Source of the DNA: CAXTKD01 sp964244885 | GTDB lineage: Bacteria; Pseudomonadota; Alphaproteobacteria; Sphingomonadales; Sphingomonadaceae | Direction of reading: 5' to 3' | DNA: 64,000 bases | Assembly (NCBI GenBank): GCA_964244885.1 | Contig: CAXTKD010000007.1 | Span: 62,001 to 126,000, forward strand | In this document: positions 26,713-35,027 of the stretch, piece after piece | Position numbering within the stretch: the stretch's first letter is position 1 | Layout: each line of letters opens with the position of its first letter | Notes under the pieces: generated by a model | What the model saw: the letters and a program-made list of their open reading frames with translations, nothing else | Databases searched by the model: none | Told to the model about the DNA's origin: nothing | Position numbers and translations under genes: made by a program

Positions 26713-27945
26713 TCAAGCTGCGACCGCGACGCTGGAATGACGCACACTGCCTCCAAAGTAGCGTTCGCCATTCATGAAACGCGCAAGCGCGACGAAAATA
26801 GGCAACAATGGCTCGGCGAAAAGATTGAAGGAGAAAAGCGATTGAATCAGTAGCATGAGCAGGACATAGCCCGCAATCCGCCGCTGAGGATCGGATGAAC
26901 GGATACACCGCCAAATCGGCGCAAACGCCAAAATGTAAAAGGCCAGGGAAAAGAAGCCGCCGAACTTGTAGGTGAGCGACAGCGGCGAGAAGTGCGAGTT
27001 CGCGTGCCCCGCGATCGGGCCGTCGATATGCTCATATTGGTAGGTGAAACCGGCGCCAAGTCCAACCACATAGTTGATCGGCTTCATCGCCGTGATGATG
27101 CTATAAAACTCCTCTGATCGACCAGCCGTCGCAAGATAGAAGCCGGTACGGACGTCGTCGTCGAAGATTGCCGAGGGACCACGATCGAGGACGTAGCTAA
27201 AGTCCTCGGCGATCGCCAGTGTGGCGTCGAGTTTGTCGAATGCATCCTCGAACAATGGAGCTAGGACAAAAACCGACAACGCGGCGAGCGGTAGAAAGAG
27301 CGTCATCAAAATAATGGAACTGCCCCGGGCCTTGCCCGCCAGATTGGAGACCACCAACGCCACCAGCGCCGAAAGCAGGAAGGCGCGTTTGCCCGAAGCG
27401 AGTAGGATCGCAAGTAGAAAGAGAATGGTCGCAAGGCTGTTACGTACTATTGCCTCGGCCAAGGGCAGAGTTGCCGGTACTGCGACCCCGGCGTAGGCCC
27501 CCGCGCTGCGGCCAACGGTAAGAAAAATGGCGATCTGGACCCCAGACGCGATGAGCAGCCATTTGCAAAGCTGCTTTACCTCGACGGCGATCCGATCATG
27601 TCCGTCCAACATGCGGGTAATTAGGACTATCTTGAGCAGAAACAACGCGGGTAGGCCGACGTCAGTCAACACTCGTCTGGCAGAATATATGTGATCGCCG
27701 GAGAGCGAAAACGCGAGTCCGGCAAAGCCCGATACCGTCAGCCAAAAGATAAGAGTGCTGTCCCGGGGCCGGAAGCTGATTTTATTAAAGTTAAGCCCGA
27801 TGAACAGCATATCGATCAATGCTCGGGCCGCGAGATAGATTGACGTTGGATCAAACGGTGACCGAATCGAGTAGAAGACGGTCAGAACGATCGCGTCGAA
27901 GAGCATAAAACCCGTGGTCAGGCGAAGATAAGTCGACAGCGTCAC
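26713..27945 (-). CDS. O-antigen/EPS polymerase-like membrane protein (Wzy-like)
   Basis: The GTG at 27945 overlaps the preceding TGA (GTGA). The 410-residue product has about ten to twelve membrane helices and one large hydrophilic loop (residues about 235-320: LDATLAIAEDFSYVLDRGPS ... GLGAGFTYQYEHIDG ... GHANSHFSPLSLTYKFGGFF). The GxGxGF...HxxxS pattern in that loop is typical of Wzy/O-antigen ligase superfamily proteins. Sequence alone does not separate a polymerase from a ligase; the position next to a Wzx and a Wzz favours Wzy. Confidence 0.75.
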   Translation of the reverse strand: MTLSTYLRLTTGFMLFDAIVLTVFYSIRSPFDPTSIYLAARALIDMLFIGLNFNKISFRPRDSTLIFWLTVSGFAGLAFSLSGDHIYSARRVLTDVGLPALFLLKIVLITRMLDGHDRIAVEVKQLCKWLLIASGVQIAIFLTVGRSAGAYAGVAVPATLPLAEAIVRNSLATILFLLAILLASGKRAFLLSALVALVVSNLAGKARGSSIILMTLFLPLAALSVFVLAPLFEDAFDKLDATLAIAEDFSYVLDRGPSAIFDDDVRTGFYLATAGRSEEFYSIITAMKPINYVVGLGAGFTYQYEHIDGPIAGHANSHFSPLSLTYKFGGFFSLAFYILAFAPIWRCIRSSDPQRRIAGYVLLMLLIQSLFSFNLFAEPLLPIFVALARFMNGERYFGGSVRHSSVAVAA

Positions 27946-29849
27946 GACTCGTTGCGCCGCAAAAACCTGGCGAAGCTAGCCACTCCCAGATTGTCATAGG
28001 AGCGACGAAGAAAGTCCGCCCGGAACCTGAAAAAGCGAGTCGCCGCGCCGAGCGGATCGTCCATAAGATCGGCCATGAAACCCACGTCGTAGCCGATCAG
28101 CGGATAGCCTTCAAAATACTCTTGCTTGACGACGAAATCGTGGGGGGAGGTAAGCAGATTGACGACCGGAATGCCGCGCAACAGCAGGAAATAGCTAACA
28201 TTCGAGGTGCGTGTGCAAGCAAAAGCCAAGGTGCATTCGATTTCGGTTCGTCGGTCATTGTATTCGCGGTTTCGCATCACCAGTGCCCGTCGCCCGAGAT
28301 GGTCGTATTTGTCGTCACGATCACGCGGATGCATGACGATTAGCAATTTATATCCACGGTGCTCGCATGTCGAAACCAAAGCGTCGACCAGCTTGCGTTC
28401 GACATCCTCGAATATCGGCTGCGAAAAGTATGCGATGACACGATTGGACGCCCGTTCCCTCACGCGCTGTCCGACCACCTCCCCACCCTGATTTTCTTCG
28501 GCAAGGTGGGGGTTGCCGACATAAGTGAGCCGTGAATCCTCGCCCCAAATTTTGGTGATTGACCGGATCTGCGCGGTGCTGAAGCAGAGGAATTCATTGC
28601 CGAATATAAATTTGGGCAACGGGCGCATTTCGTACGTTGCGAAGGCGACTTGATGGACGTCGACGAGACGGTGCTTTCCCAAGCTCGCCAAATAGGCGGC
28701 ATGGTGCGTAAAAAGTTCGCAGTGCAATATCCGTCGGATTTCAGGTGCGGCGCGGAGAAGCTTATCGACTCCCCGCGCGACCATAGCTCCCTCCAGCCCC
28801 ATCACGATGGCCTCGCGAAAGGCTTGGCGAAGACAGACGCGAGTCCCCTCGACTTCGATGACTTCGCGTCCGGGCGCGCGCTGGGCCTCACGACGATAGG
28901 TAAGAAGCGCGGCGAGCGTCGTGAGCAGAGCCCGCAACAGGTCGCCAAGTGAAAGGATATCGTAGAGATGGATCCACGGCCTATCACCGAAAAACGAAGC
29001 GCTGGCATCGAGGTTTCGGGGATAGGAACGAAAGTTGTCCGCCACTAGAACAGCGACAGGCTCAATCTTGACGATCGGGGCAAGGTAGTCCGAGTGCACG
29101 GAAGACCTCGAAATCATGAGTGTACGCGCCGCGCGCAGTCCGGGAGACACTAATTTCTCGTGTCGCTTTCGGTGCCGAATGATGTTCAGCGCATGAGCTG
29201 CGAAAGATCCCAATAGGACGCCGTATTGGCGGATTGCGGCGCGTACCCAAAGGCCGAGCCGTCTCCAACTCTCCCATGGATAGCGATCGATCGCTACGCC
29301 GGCGCCGCACAGATATTGTGCGATGATCTCAAGTAGAAAGTCAGTGCGCTTGTAAAGCAAGCGGCGGATCGGGGATTCTGAAGTTTCCCCCTCCGCTTCG
29401 TAAAGATACATGCGGTTTCGCGAAGGTGCGTTTGGCAGGTAGGCCACAATCTCGGAGGTCGGATGCGACTTCACAAGTCGGCCAACCGTGTACAACCACT
29501 TGTGAACTTCATGCAGGTTATGGTCGAAGAGTTGTACCCGAGAGCCATCGATCGGCAAAGCCAGCCGCTGTGGCGCCCCCTTCCATCTTTCAAAGAGTTC
29601 ATCGGCCCTTTCGGCGAGGCGGGTTTGGCTCTGCAAAAAATCAGGATCAAGCAAGCAATCGTTAATGTTTAGGAGGCCGCCGGCACTCTCGCCGAACGAG
29701 GTGACGAACAGGTCGCAACGTCTGGCAGCGGCGGTTGCGCGCAGATTGGCCGATTGTTCGGATCGGTCCGAAAGATCGAGGAAAATTCGCAACGCTGTAC
29801 CTGCGCGCGCATCCCAAGCGGGTTTCTGTTCTCTAAGGAAGGCTTCCAT
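27942..29849 (-). CDS. Unknown 635-residue protein, candidate GT-B glycosyltransferase
   Basis: I do not recognise the family with certainty. The start at 29849 follows the wzx stop by one base; the in-frame extension to 29939 would overlap wzx. The N-terminal half is helical with few motifs. The C-terminal half (about 390-635) reads like a nucleotide-sugar GT-B domain: VDVHQVAFATYEMRPLPKFI, YVGNPHLAE, VIAYFSQPIFEDVERKL, LLIVMHPRDRDDKYDHLG, then ACTRTSNVSYFLLLRGIPVV. The HP motif and the later S/T-rich motif recall CMP-sialate transferases and capsule GTs such as the polysialyltransferase group. Its place between wzx and wzy in a pseudaminate locus fits this. Confidence 0.5.
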   Translation of the reverse strand: MEAFLREQKPAWDARAGTALRIFLDLSDRSEQSANLRATAAARRCDLFVTSFGESAGGLLNINDCLLDPDFLQSQTRLAERADELFERWKGAPQRLALPIDGSRVQLFDHNLHEVHKWLYTVGRLVKSHPTSEIVAYLPNAPSRNRMYLYEAEGETSESPIRRLLYKRTDFLLEIIAQYLCGAGVAIDRYPWESWRRLGLWVRAAIRQYGVLLGSFAAHALNIIRHRKRHEKLVSPGLRAARTLMISRSSVHSDYLAPIVKIEPVAVLVADNFRSYPRNLDASASFFGDRPWIHLYDILSLGDLLRALLTTLAALLTYRREAQRAPGREVIEVEGTRVCLRQAFREAIVMGLEGAMVARGVDKLLRAAPEIRRILHCELFTHHAAYLASLGKHRLVDVHQVAFATYEMRPLPKFIFGNEFLCFSTAQIRSITKIWGEDSRLTYVGNPHLAEENQGGEVVGQRVRERASNRVIAYFSQPIFEDVERKLVDALVSTCEHRGYKLLIVMHPRDRDDKYDHLGRRALVMRNREYNDRRTEIECTLAFACTRTSNVSYFLLLRGIPVVNLLTSPHDFVVKQEYFEGYPLIGYDVGFMADLMDDPLGAATRFFRFRADFLRRSYDNLGVASFARFLRRNES

Positions 29850-29850
29850 G

Positions 29851-31080
29851 TCAAAGGTTCCGTTCGACGCGCTCGCAGCGCGCCAGATACCATGCCACAG
29901 TATAGGCCGCGATCGCTTGCGCGGCCCGACCTGTCGCAAAAATCAGGGCATAATCGTAAAGTCCGGCCCCGAGCCATGCGAGCATAACATAGGCGCCGAT
30001 CATCAGCGACGATGTAACAATCTGGATTACTAAGTTGGTTCCGCCGCGGCTCGTGATCCTAAAGAACAATTCGCTATGGTTTGACGCGATGATAACAGCT
30101 GCAAAGGCGAGTGGTGGAAGCAGGTCGAGCGCAGGCCGAAAATGCGGAAACATAGCCGGCACGATGTGGACAGCAAGCCACAACAGGAACGAGAACGCTA
30201 TAGCCGCCGTTATGCCGCTGGCCAGGGAAATGAGCCCTACATAACGAAGGACACCGGGCAAGCCGCTGTCGTCCGCTGTTCGGGTCACAAGTCGAGGGTA
30301 GACGTAGATTTGCGTCATGGCGACGAATGCCATCCCGATCGAAACCGCCTGCGCCGCGAAGGCGTATAATCCAAGCTCGTTCGCGCTGAGAGCGAACCCT
30401 ATCGCCCACTTGTCGGCGTTGGTGGCTACATTGATCATCGCCGAGTTGGCGGTGAAAGGGGCTCCCTCTCGGATTAGCTGTTGCAAATGCCGCCTTGATA
30501 AATGTGCCCGTCTTGGAACACCCGTTTCATAGAGAAGATAGACAACTACCACGGCTATACCGGCGATCTCGAGCGCGAGGATTGGGGCCAGCGAAGCGGG
30601 CGAGAAAATCAGCAACAGCATGCTCGGGACGAACGACTTCACCACAATGCCGACAGCATAAGTCACGGAGCGCTGGACAGCATGCGTCTGCGCCATCAAG
30701 CCGTTGAATAGGTTGTTCGCGACAAACAATCCGAGACACAAAGCCAGCACCAAGCCGCTGTCCGACGTCCGCCCCGACGCCCGATATACCATGATGGCTG
30801 CCGAGGCCGTGACGACCGAGATGACAAAGGAAAAGACGAGGCCGCTGTCGCGAAATGCCATTCGATCGGCCGTGGAATTACGCGCGGAATTCAGCCGTAT
30901 GAGAAAGGCCTCGAATACGCCAAGGGAGTTGATGTAGGACAGGATCGCCGCAGAGATCAGGAGCAGTGTGTATTTCCCGAAATCCGTGGGTCCGGCGAGT
31001 CGTGCGACAAGTAGAACCTTAATAAGCGCCAACGCGGAGCCGCTGACGAACAGGATCAAGTAAAGAGCCTTATGACGCAT
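29851..31080 (-). CDS. Wzx-like polysaccharide flippase (MOP superfamily)
   Basis: This 409-residue protein has about twelve membrane helices, starting ALYLILFVSGSALALIKVLL and LAGPTDFGKYTLLLISAAIL, the FGxYT pattern near the first loop typical of polysaccharide exporters. A GAPFTANSAMINVATNADKW segment in mid-protein matches the start of the second half in MOP transporters. It should flip lipid-linked repeat units to the periplasm. The downstream unknown gene begins one base after its stop. Confidence 0.85.
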   Translation of the reverse strand: MRHKALYLILFVSGSALALIKVLLVARLAGPTDFGKYTLLLISAAILSYINSLGVFEAFLIRLNSARNSTADRMAFRDSGLVFSFVISVVTASAAIMVYRASGRTSDSGLVLALCLGLFVANNLFNGLMAQTHAVQRSVTYAVGIVVKSFVPSMLLLIFSPASLAPILALEIAGIAVVVVYLLYETGVPRRAHLSRRHLQQLIREGAPFTANSAMINVATNADKWAIGFALSANELGLYAFAAQAVSIGMAFVAMTQIYVYPRLVTRTADDSGLPGVLRYVGLISLASGITAAIAFSFLLWLAVHIVPAMFPHFRPALDLLPPLAFAAVIIASNHSELFFRITSRGGTNLVIQIVTSSLMIGAYVMLAWLGAGLYDYALIFATGRAAQAIAAYTVAWYLARCERVERNL

Positions 31081-31192
31081 GATGCGTATTGCTGGGACTT
31101 TGACTTGTGGTCCTTGTGTCTGGGCTTATCAAGGCGCGCGAGCGTAGTGAGTTTTTCACGTGACAGGGCTTTGCATCTGTCTCGTGACGACG

Positions 31193-32374
31193 TCAGAGAT
31201 GGATCGGGCCGTAAGCAGAGGGTTCACCCCAGACGTTGTCTTTCACCCACTGGCCATCTTCAATCCGCCACACCCGCGGATCGCGAAAGGTATCGCAAGT
31301 CATATCAAACTCTGCCTCGGTCATGTTCACGTAAGCCAACCAGCGGTTGAGGTCGCGGTACGGCTTTACGTGATCATAGCGGCGAACCATTGCGATGCCC
31401 TCATCGCGTGACATATTGCCTGCGCGGATATCCTTACAGGCATGATCGGTGGCCCGGCCATAGCCAAACTTGATAAACTTCAGGTAGTCGTGAACGCCAT
31501 TCTCATGCATGTCGTCGAGGTTGGATACCCTGCGATAAGTCCGCTCGAACCCCTGTTCAGCAGCTTTCCAGCCATATAGGCTCGACGCGATTTCGGCATT
31601 GTGATTGCCGTCCCAGTCGACATAGTTCCCGAGATAGATGCCGCGAACGCCTACGTCGTCCAGATCATCATCACTGGGGTATTGCGCCCACAAAAGGTCT
31701 TTGTCGCGCAAACCCTCCTTGAACTCGCTTTTGCCAATACGGTCGAGGCCCGCGTCGGTGAAATCGTACCAGTCATATCCGCGCAATGCATGCTCTAGCC
31801 GATGCTTGGCAGTAAATTCCACATAGTCGCTAATCGAGTACATGCCACCAAGATCCATGAAGCCGTGTTCGCCCCATAAAATCAGTGGCACCTTGTAACG
31901 GAGCGCCACCTGGATCGGGGTTGTGAAGATCCCGCAATGCGCGTGCCAGTTCATGTCGCCCTGTACTCGGAAGCCGAGACGATTCATTTTAACAAGTGTT
32001 TCGACCGATGGGCGGACAATGATGTGGTCGCAGTCAAATACCTCCCGCATGCGGAAAAGATTATACTCCCCCTCGGGCAGATAGTTGTTGCCATGATAGG
32101 TGACAAGCAGCGGCTTTAGCCCAAACTCGGCCACTGCGACATGTGTTTGATAGTAGCTATCCTTGCCGCCGCTAACAGGAATAACGATGTCGTAGTTGCT
32201 ATCTGTCCGATATTCCCTGAACAGCTCGGCCAGCTGTGTCCGGCGCCGGTCCCAGTCGACTCGGCGGCGCTGTCCGTAAACGCGACATGCGGAACAGAGA
32301 TTGGCTTCATCAAATGTGACCGGAACTGCAGAAATGCTGGGAATGACGCAGTTAGGGCAATAGGTAACGGACAT
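31193..32374 (-). CDS. pseA: N-acetyl sugar amidotransferase (PseA/WbpG/LegA family)
   Basis: The 393-residue enzyme has a Zn-knuckle-like start (CPNC at 6-9, CSAC at 28-31), the ATP-pyrophosphatase motif PVSGGKDSYYQT near residue 66, and DMNWHAHCGIFTT and LILWGEHGF. The family converts an N-acetyl group on an activated sugar to an acetamidino group: PseA acts on pseudaminic acid in Campylobacter, and WbpG acts on a ManNAc3NAcA precursor in Pseudomonas. AGGAG lies six bases before the ATG. HisF and HisH paralogues are directly upstream, as with WbpG, and a full Pse pathway follows, so the target here is probably pseudaminate. The symbol is given for the family. Confidence 0.85.
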   Translation of the reverse strand: MSVTYCPNCVIPSISAVPVTFDEANLCSACRVYGQRRRVDWDRRRTQLAELFREYRTDSNYDIVIPVSGGKDSYYQTHVAVAEFGLKPLLVTYHGNNYLPEGEYNLFRMREVFDCDHIIVRPSVETLVKMNRLGFRVQGDMNWHAHCGIFTTPIQVALRYKVPLILWGEHGFMDLGGMYSISDYVEFTAKHRLEHALRGYDWYDFTDAGLDRIGKSEFKEGLRDKDLLWAQYPSDDDLDDVGVRGIYLGNYVDWDGNHNAEIASSLYGWKAAEQGFERTYRRVSNLDDMHENGVHDYLKFIKFGYGRATDHACKDIRAGNMSRDEGIAMVRRYDHVKPYRDLNRWLAYVNMTEAEFDMTCDTFRDPRVWRIEDGQWVKDNVWGEPSAYGPIHL

Positions 32375-32391
32375 CTTCGCTCCTGAGGCGA

Positions 32392-33180
32392 CTACTTGCG
32401 GACGTCGACGCCGGCGCGCAGAAGTGCACGCCGTCCGCCTCGGTCGGCCATTTCTTTGAAATGCCAGATATTCGCTGCGGCAACGGCCGAGGCCCCGGCG
32501 CGAATGCCTTCCGCGTAGTCCTCATAGCGTCCCACACCGCTGCAGGCTATCACTGGTAGCGTCGTAGCCGACGCTATAGCATGGATGAGTTCGAGATCGT
32601 AGCCCTCACCGCAACCGTCGCGATCAATGCTCTGTAGAAGAATTTCTCCTGCACCGCGATCTTCGACCTGCCGCGCCCACTCGACTGGGTCAAGGCCAGT
32701 ATCGATCCGTCCTCCATCAACGAAAACGGTCGTAGATCCGTCGGTTCGGCGGAGAGTATCGATGCTGACCACGATCGCTTGGCTGCCGAAGCGCTTGGCG
32801 CCCTCAGTAATCAAAACCGGATGCTGAACGGCTGAAGTGTTGATGGTAATTTTATCGGCCCCGTGTGCGAACCGCATGGACATATCTTCGATCGAATAGA
32901 TGCCGCCACCCCAAGTCAACGGCATAAAGCAGGTCCTGCTCACAGCATCCATAATAGCGCCGACGCTATCCATATTCTTGATCTTATGATCGTCGCGGCG
33001 GATGTCGTAGCTTCCGCCCCGGCTAATATCGAGATAGATTAGTTCGTCGACATTCCACTCGTTGAATCTCTTCACTTCATGAATAGGTGTTCCAATGATC
33101 TGATGCAGCTTGAATAGTTCGCTGCGAACAAGAAAACCATTCTGCAGCAGCAACACTGGAATTAGGCGATGTTTGACCAT
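32392..33180 (-). CDS. HisF paralogue (ammonia-channel subunit for amidotransferase)
   Basis: This 262-residue TIM barrel aligns along its whole length with imidazole-glycerol-phosphate synthase HisF: DELIYLDIS, TWGGGIYSIEDM, GADKITINTSAV, VVSIDTLRR, GAGEILLQSIDRDG and VIACSGVGRYEDY. The first catalytic loop, CLDVKDGR in HisF, is VLLLQNGF here, so the first catalytic Asp is Leu and the Lys of VVKG is Arg. The gate residues equivalent to R5, E46, K99 and E167 are kept. This suggests it passes ammonia from HisH to the amidotransferase but does not make histidine. It lies 3 bases after hisH-like and 17 before pseA. Confidence 0.88.
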   Translation of the reverse strand: MVKHRLIPVLLLQNGFLVRSELFKLHQIIGTPIHEVKRFNEWNVDELIYLDISRGGSYDIRRDDHKIKNMDSVGAIMDAVSRTCFMPLTWGGGIYSIEDMSMRFAHGADKITINTSAVQHPVLITEGAKRFGSQAIVVSIDTLRRTDGSTTVFVDGGRIDTGLDPVEWARQVEDRGAGEILLQSIDRDGCGEGYDLELIHAIASATTLPVIACSGVGRYEDYAEGIRAGASAVAAANIWHFKEMADRGGRRALLRAGVDVRK

Positions 33181-33183
33181 CTG

Positions 33184-33804
33184 CTAGAGCTGCCTAACCC
33201 AGTTGCTCAACATCGCCAAGCCGGCTTTTTGACTCTTCTCAAGGTGAAACTGTGTCGCCCAGATGTTGTCGTGCTCAATGCAGGCCGTGAAATTCTCGCC
33301 GTAGGAGCACACACCCGCTGTCACTGACGCATCCACCGGAGAAAAAGCGAAGCTGTGTACGAAATAGAACTCGGCCTTGTCACCGAGGCCAGCGGCCAAC
33401 CCGCCCACCTTCAGGAAGTTCACTGTGTTCCAGCCGATGTGCGGTAGACGTAGCGGCGCCCCGTCATTGGTAACCGCGAGCCGATCTACTCGACCGGGTA
33501 TCCATCCCAGTCCCTGGTGGATACCATATTCGGTGCCGACCGTCGCCAAGAGCTGCATCCCAACGCAGATGCCGAGAAATGGCTTGCCCTTGGTCATTAC
33601 TTCGTCACGAAGCAGCTCATCGAGCCCCTTTGATCGCAAGTCGTCGGCGCCGTCGCCGAACGCGCCGACGCCTGGTAATATGATGCCGCTCGCATTGCGG
33701 ATTGCGACAGGATCGGCCGTAACGGAGGCTTCGGCACCAACGGCCTCCAAGGCGTTGAGAACGGACCGGATATTCCCAATCTTGTAGTCGATAACGGCAA
33801 TCAA
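33184..33804 (-). CDS. HisH paralogue (class I glutaminase subunit)
   Basis: The 206-residue glutaminase starts with a TTG at 33804 (GGA about nine bases upstream), which gives the exact family N-terminus IAVIDYKIGNIRSVLNAL; no ATG is close. The catalytic Cys is in GICVGMQLL (C80) and the His-Glu pair is in TQFHLEKSQ (H187, E189), where HisH usually has HPEKS. The PGVGAFGD motif is present. It should release ammonia from glutamine for the HisF-like channel and the PseA-like enzyme. This matches the WbpG-HisH2-HisF2 set of Pseudomonas aeruginosa O-antigen. Confidence 0.88.
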   Translation of the reverse strand: MIAVIDYKIGNIRSVLNALEAVGAEASVTADPVAIRNASGIILPGVGAFGDGADDLRSKGLDELLRDEVMTKGKPFLGICVGMQLLATVGTEYGIHQGLGWIPGRVDRLAVTNDGAPLRLPHIGWNTVNFLKVGGLAAGLGDKAEFYFVHSFAFSPVDASVTAGVCSYGENFTACIEHDNIWATQFHLEKSQKAGLAMLSNWVRQL

Positions 33805-33890
33805 GCGGGCGATTCCAAATTAATCAACCGTAAGTCGGTCGGCAGGGTTGGCGGGTTCATCGATATCCAGAGGCGTCCGTCCGCCATAGC

Positions 33891-34892
33891 TCAAGCCGGC
33901 TTACGCGCAACAAGCATCATATGACCGGAGAGACCGTTTTCTGCGATAAACTTTTGGAAAGGACCACTTAGCCTATCCCAGTCTTCAATGAGAACTTGCC
34001 GGAGCAGAAAGTTGTTAGCGACATCGAGATTGCCGGCCAAAATCTCTTTCCGGACGAGTTCCGCATCCAACTCGCCGGGGGTTGTTACCTCGAGCACGTC
34101 AAAGCCGCAGCCCTGAGCGAGGTAGCTAAGTGAAGTCGGATTGAAATAATTCAGGTGCTCGACATCGACAGCTCCCGAGAAAGGACCCAGCTGCCCGATA
34201 TCGAAGCCAAGTCCGTTTGGACAAGAGATGATAAGGAGTCCGCCCGGCGAGAGGACGCGGAAGCACGCCTTAAGGAAATTTTCGGGTTCGAACAGATGCT
34301 CGATAACCTCGAAGCTTGCCACGACATCAGGCTGATAAAGCGCCAAATCGATATGTTCGATTGGCTTCTCGATCACCTCGAGACCCCGGGCGCGACAGGT
34401 GTTCGCCAGATCGGGAGTCGGCTCCACCGCCACGATACGCTCAAACAGGTTCAGCTCGCGCACACACTCACCGAACGTACCGAAGCCGGCTCCAACCTCA
34501 AGAAGCATTTTGGTTCCAACGCCGTAGCGCTCACAGGCGTCAGCAAGCCGGCGGGCGCGGGGCCTGAAGATCTTCTCGCGTCGGGGGGCTTCCGAAGCTG
34601 GGAAAATGTACTTGTTCCAATAAGCGTAGTTTTCCGAGCTGGAGTAATACATATCGAGTAAAGCTGGCGTTGGGCGCGGCGAAATGTAAACCGTACGGCA
34701 GGCGTCACAACTCATGAAGTCCAGATCATACTTGCGCCATGCGAAAGTACGGCGTTTCGCATTGCATGCGGGACAATCGACTTCGACGAATTCATCGCGC
34801 CGGGCCATGAGGCGGCCGATGTCGTTGGAAAAGCGCTCAGCTTGTCCGACCATGAGTTCATCGGGCCGGATTTCGGCTTCCTGCAATGTCAT
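33891..34892 (-). CDS. SAM methyltransferase with N-terminal zinc ribbon
   Basis: This 333-residue protein has CPACNAKRRTFAWRKYDLDF followed by MSCDAC (residues about 40-64), a four-Cys zinc site, then YISPRPTPALLDMYY, a class I methyltransferase domain with MLLEVGAGFGTFGE near 130, SFEVIEHLFEPENFL and FRVLSPGGLLIIS. The combination resembles sugar C-methyltransferase-like proteins of the TylCIII/NovU class, but those carry extra domains absent here, so the substrate is open. It lies between hisH and pseI in the minus-strand operon, with gaps of about 86 and 135 bases; neither gap shows a gene. Confidence 0.75.
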   Translation of the reverse strand: MTLQEAEIRPDELMVGQAERFSNDIGRLMARRDEFVEVDCPACNAKRRTFAWRKYDLDFMSCDACRTVYISPRPTPALLDMYYSSSENYAYWNKYIFPASEAPRREKIFRPRARRLADACERYGVGTKMLLEVGAGFGTFGECVRELNLFERIVAVEPTPDLANTCRARGLEVIEKPIEHIDLALYQPDVVASFEVIEHLFEPENFLKACFRVLSPGGLLIISCPNGLGFDIGQLGPFSGAVDVEHLNYFNPTSLSYLAQGCGFDVLEVTTPGELDAELVRKEILAGNLDVANNFLLRQVLIEDWDRLSGPFQKFIAENGLSGHMMLVARKPA

Positions 34893-35027
34893 ATGAGAAA
34901 TTCCCTTATCAGTCCGCTACTGCTCGCCAATGGGGCAATGGACCGACGATCCGCCGCGCCTAACATCAGCCATCTCAAATCGCAACCCGATCCTCCGCAA
35001 CGGATTTGGACGTGTCCGCGGACGACG

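Noticed and set aside
31081..31192. Possible small gene between wzx and the pseA-like gene
   Set aside because: The short plus-strand frames here overlap coding sequence and have no conserved content or ribosome site.
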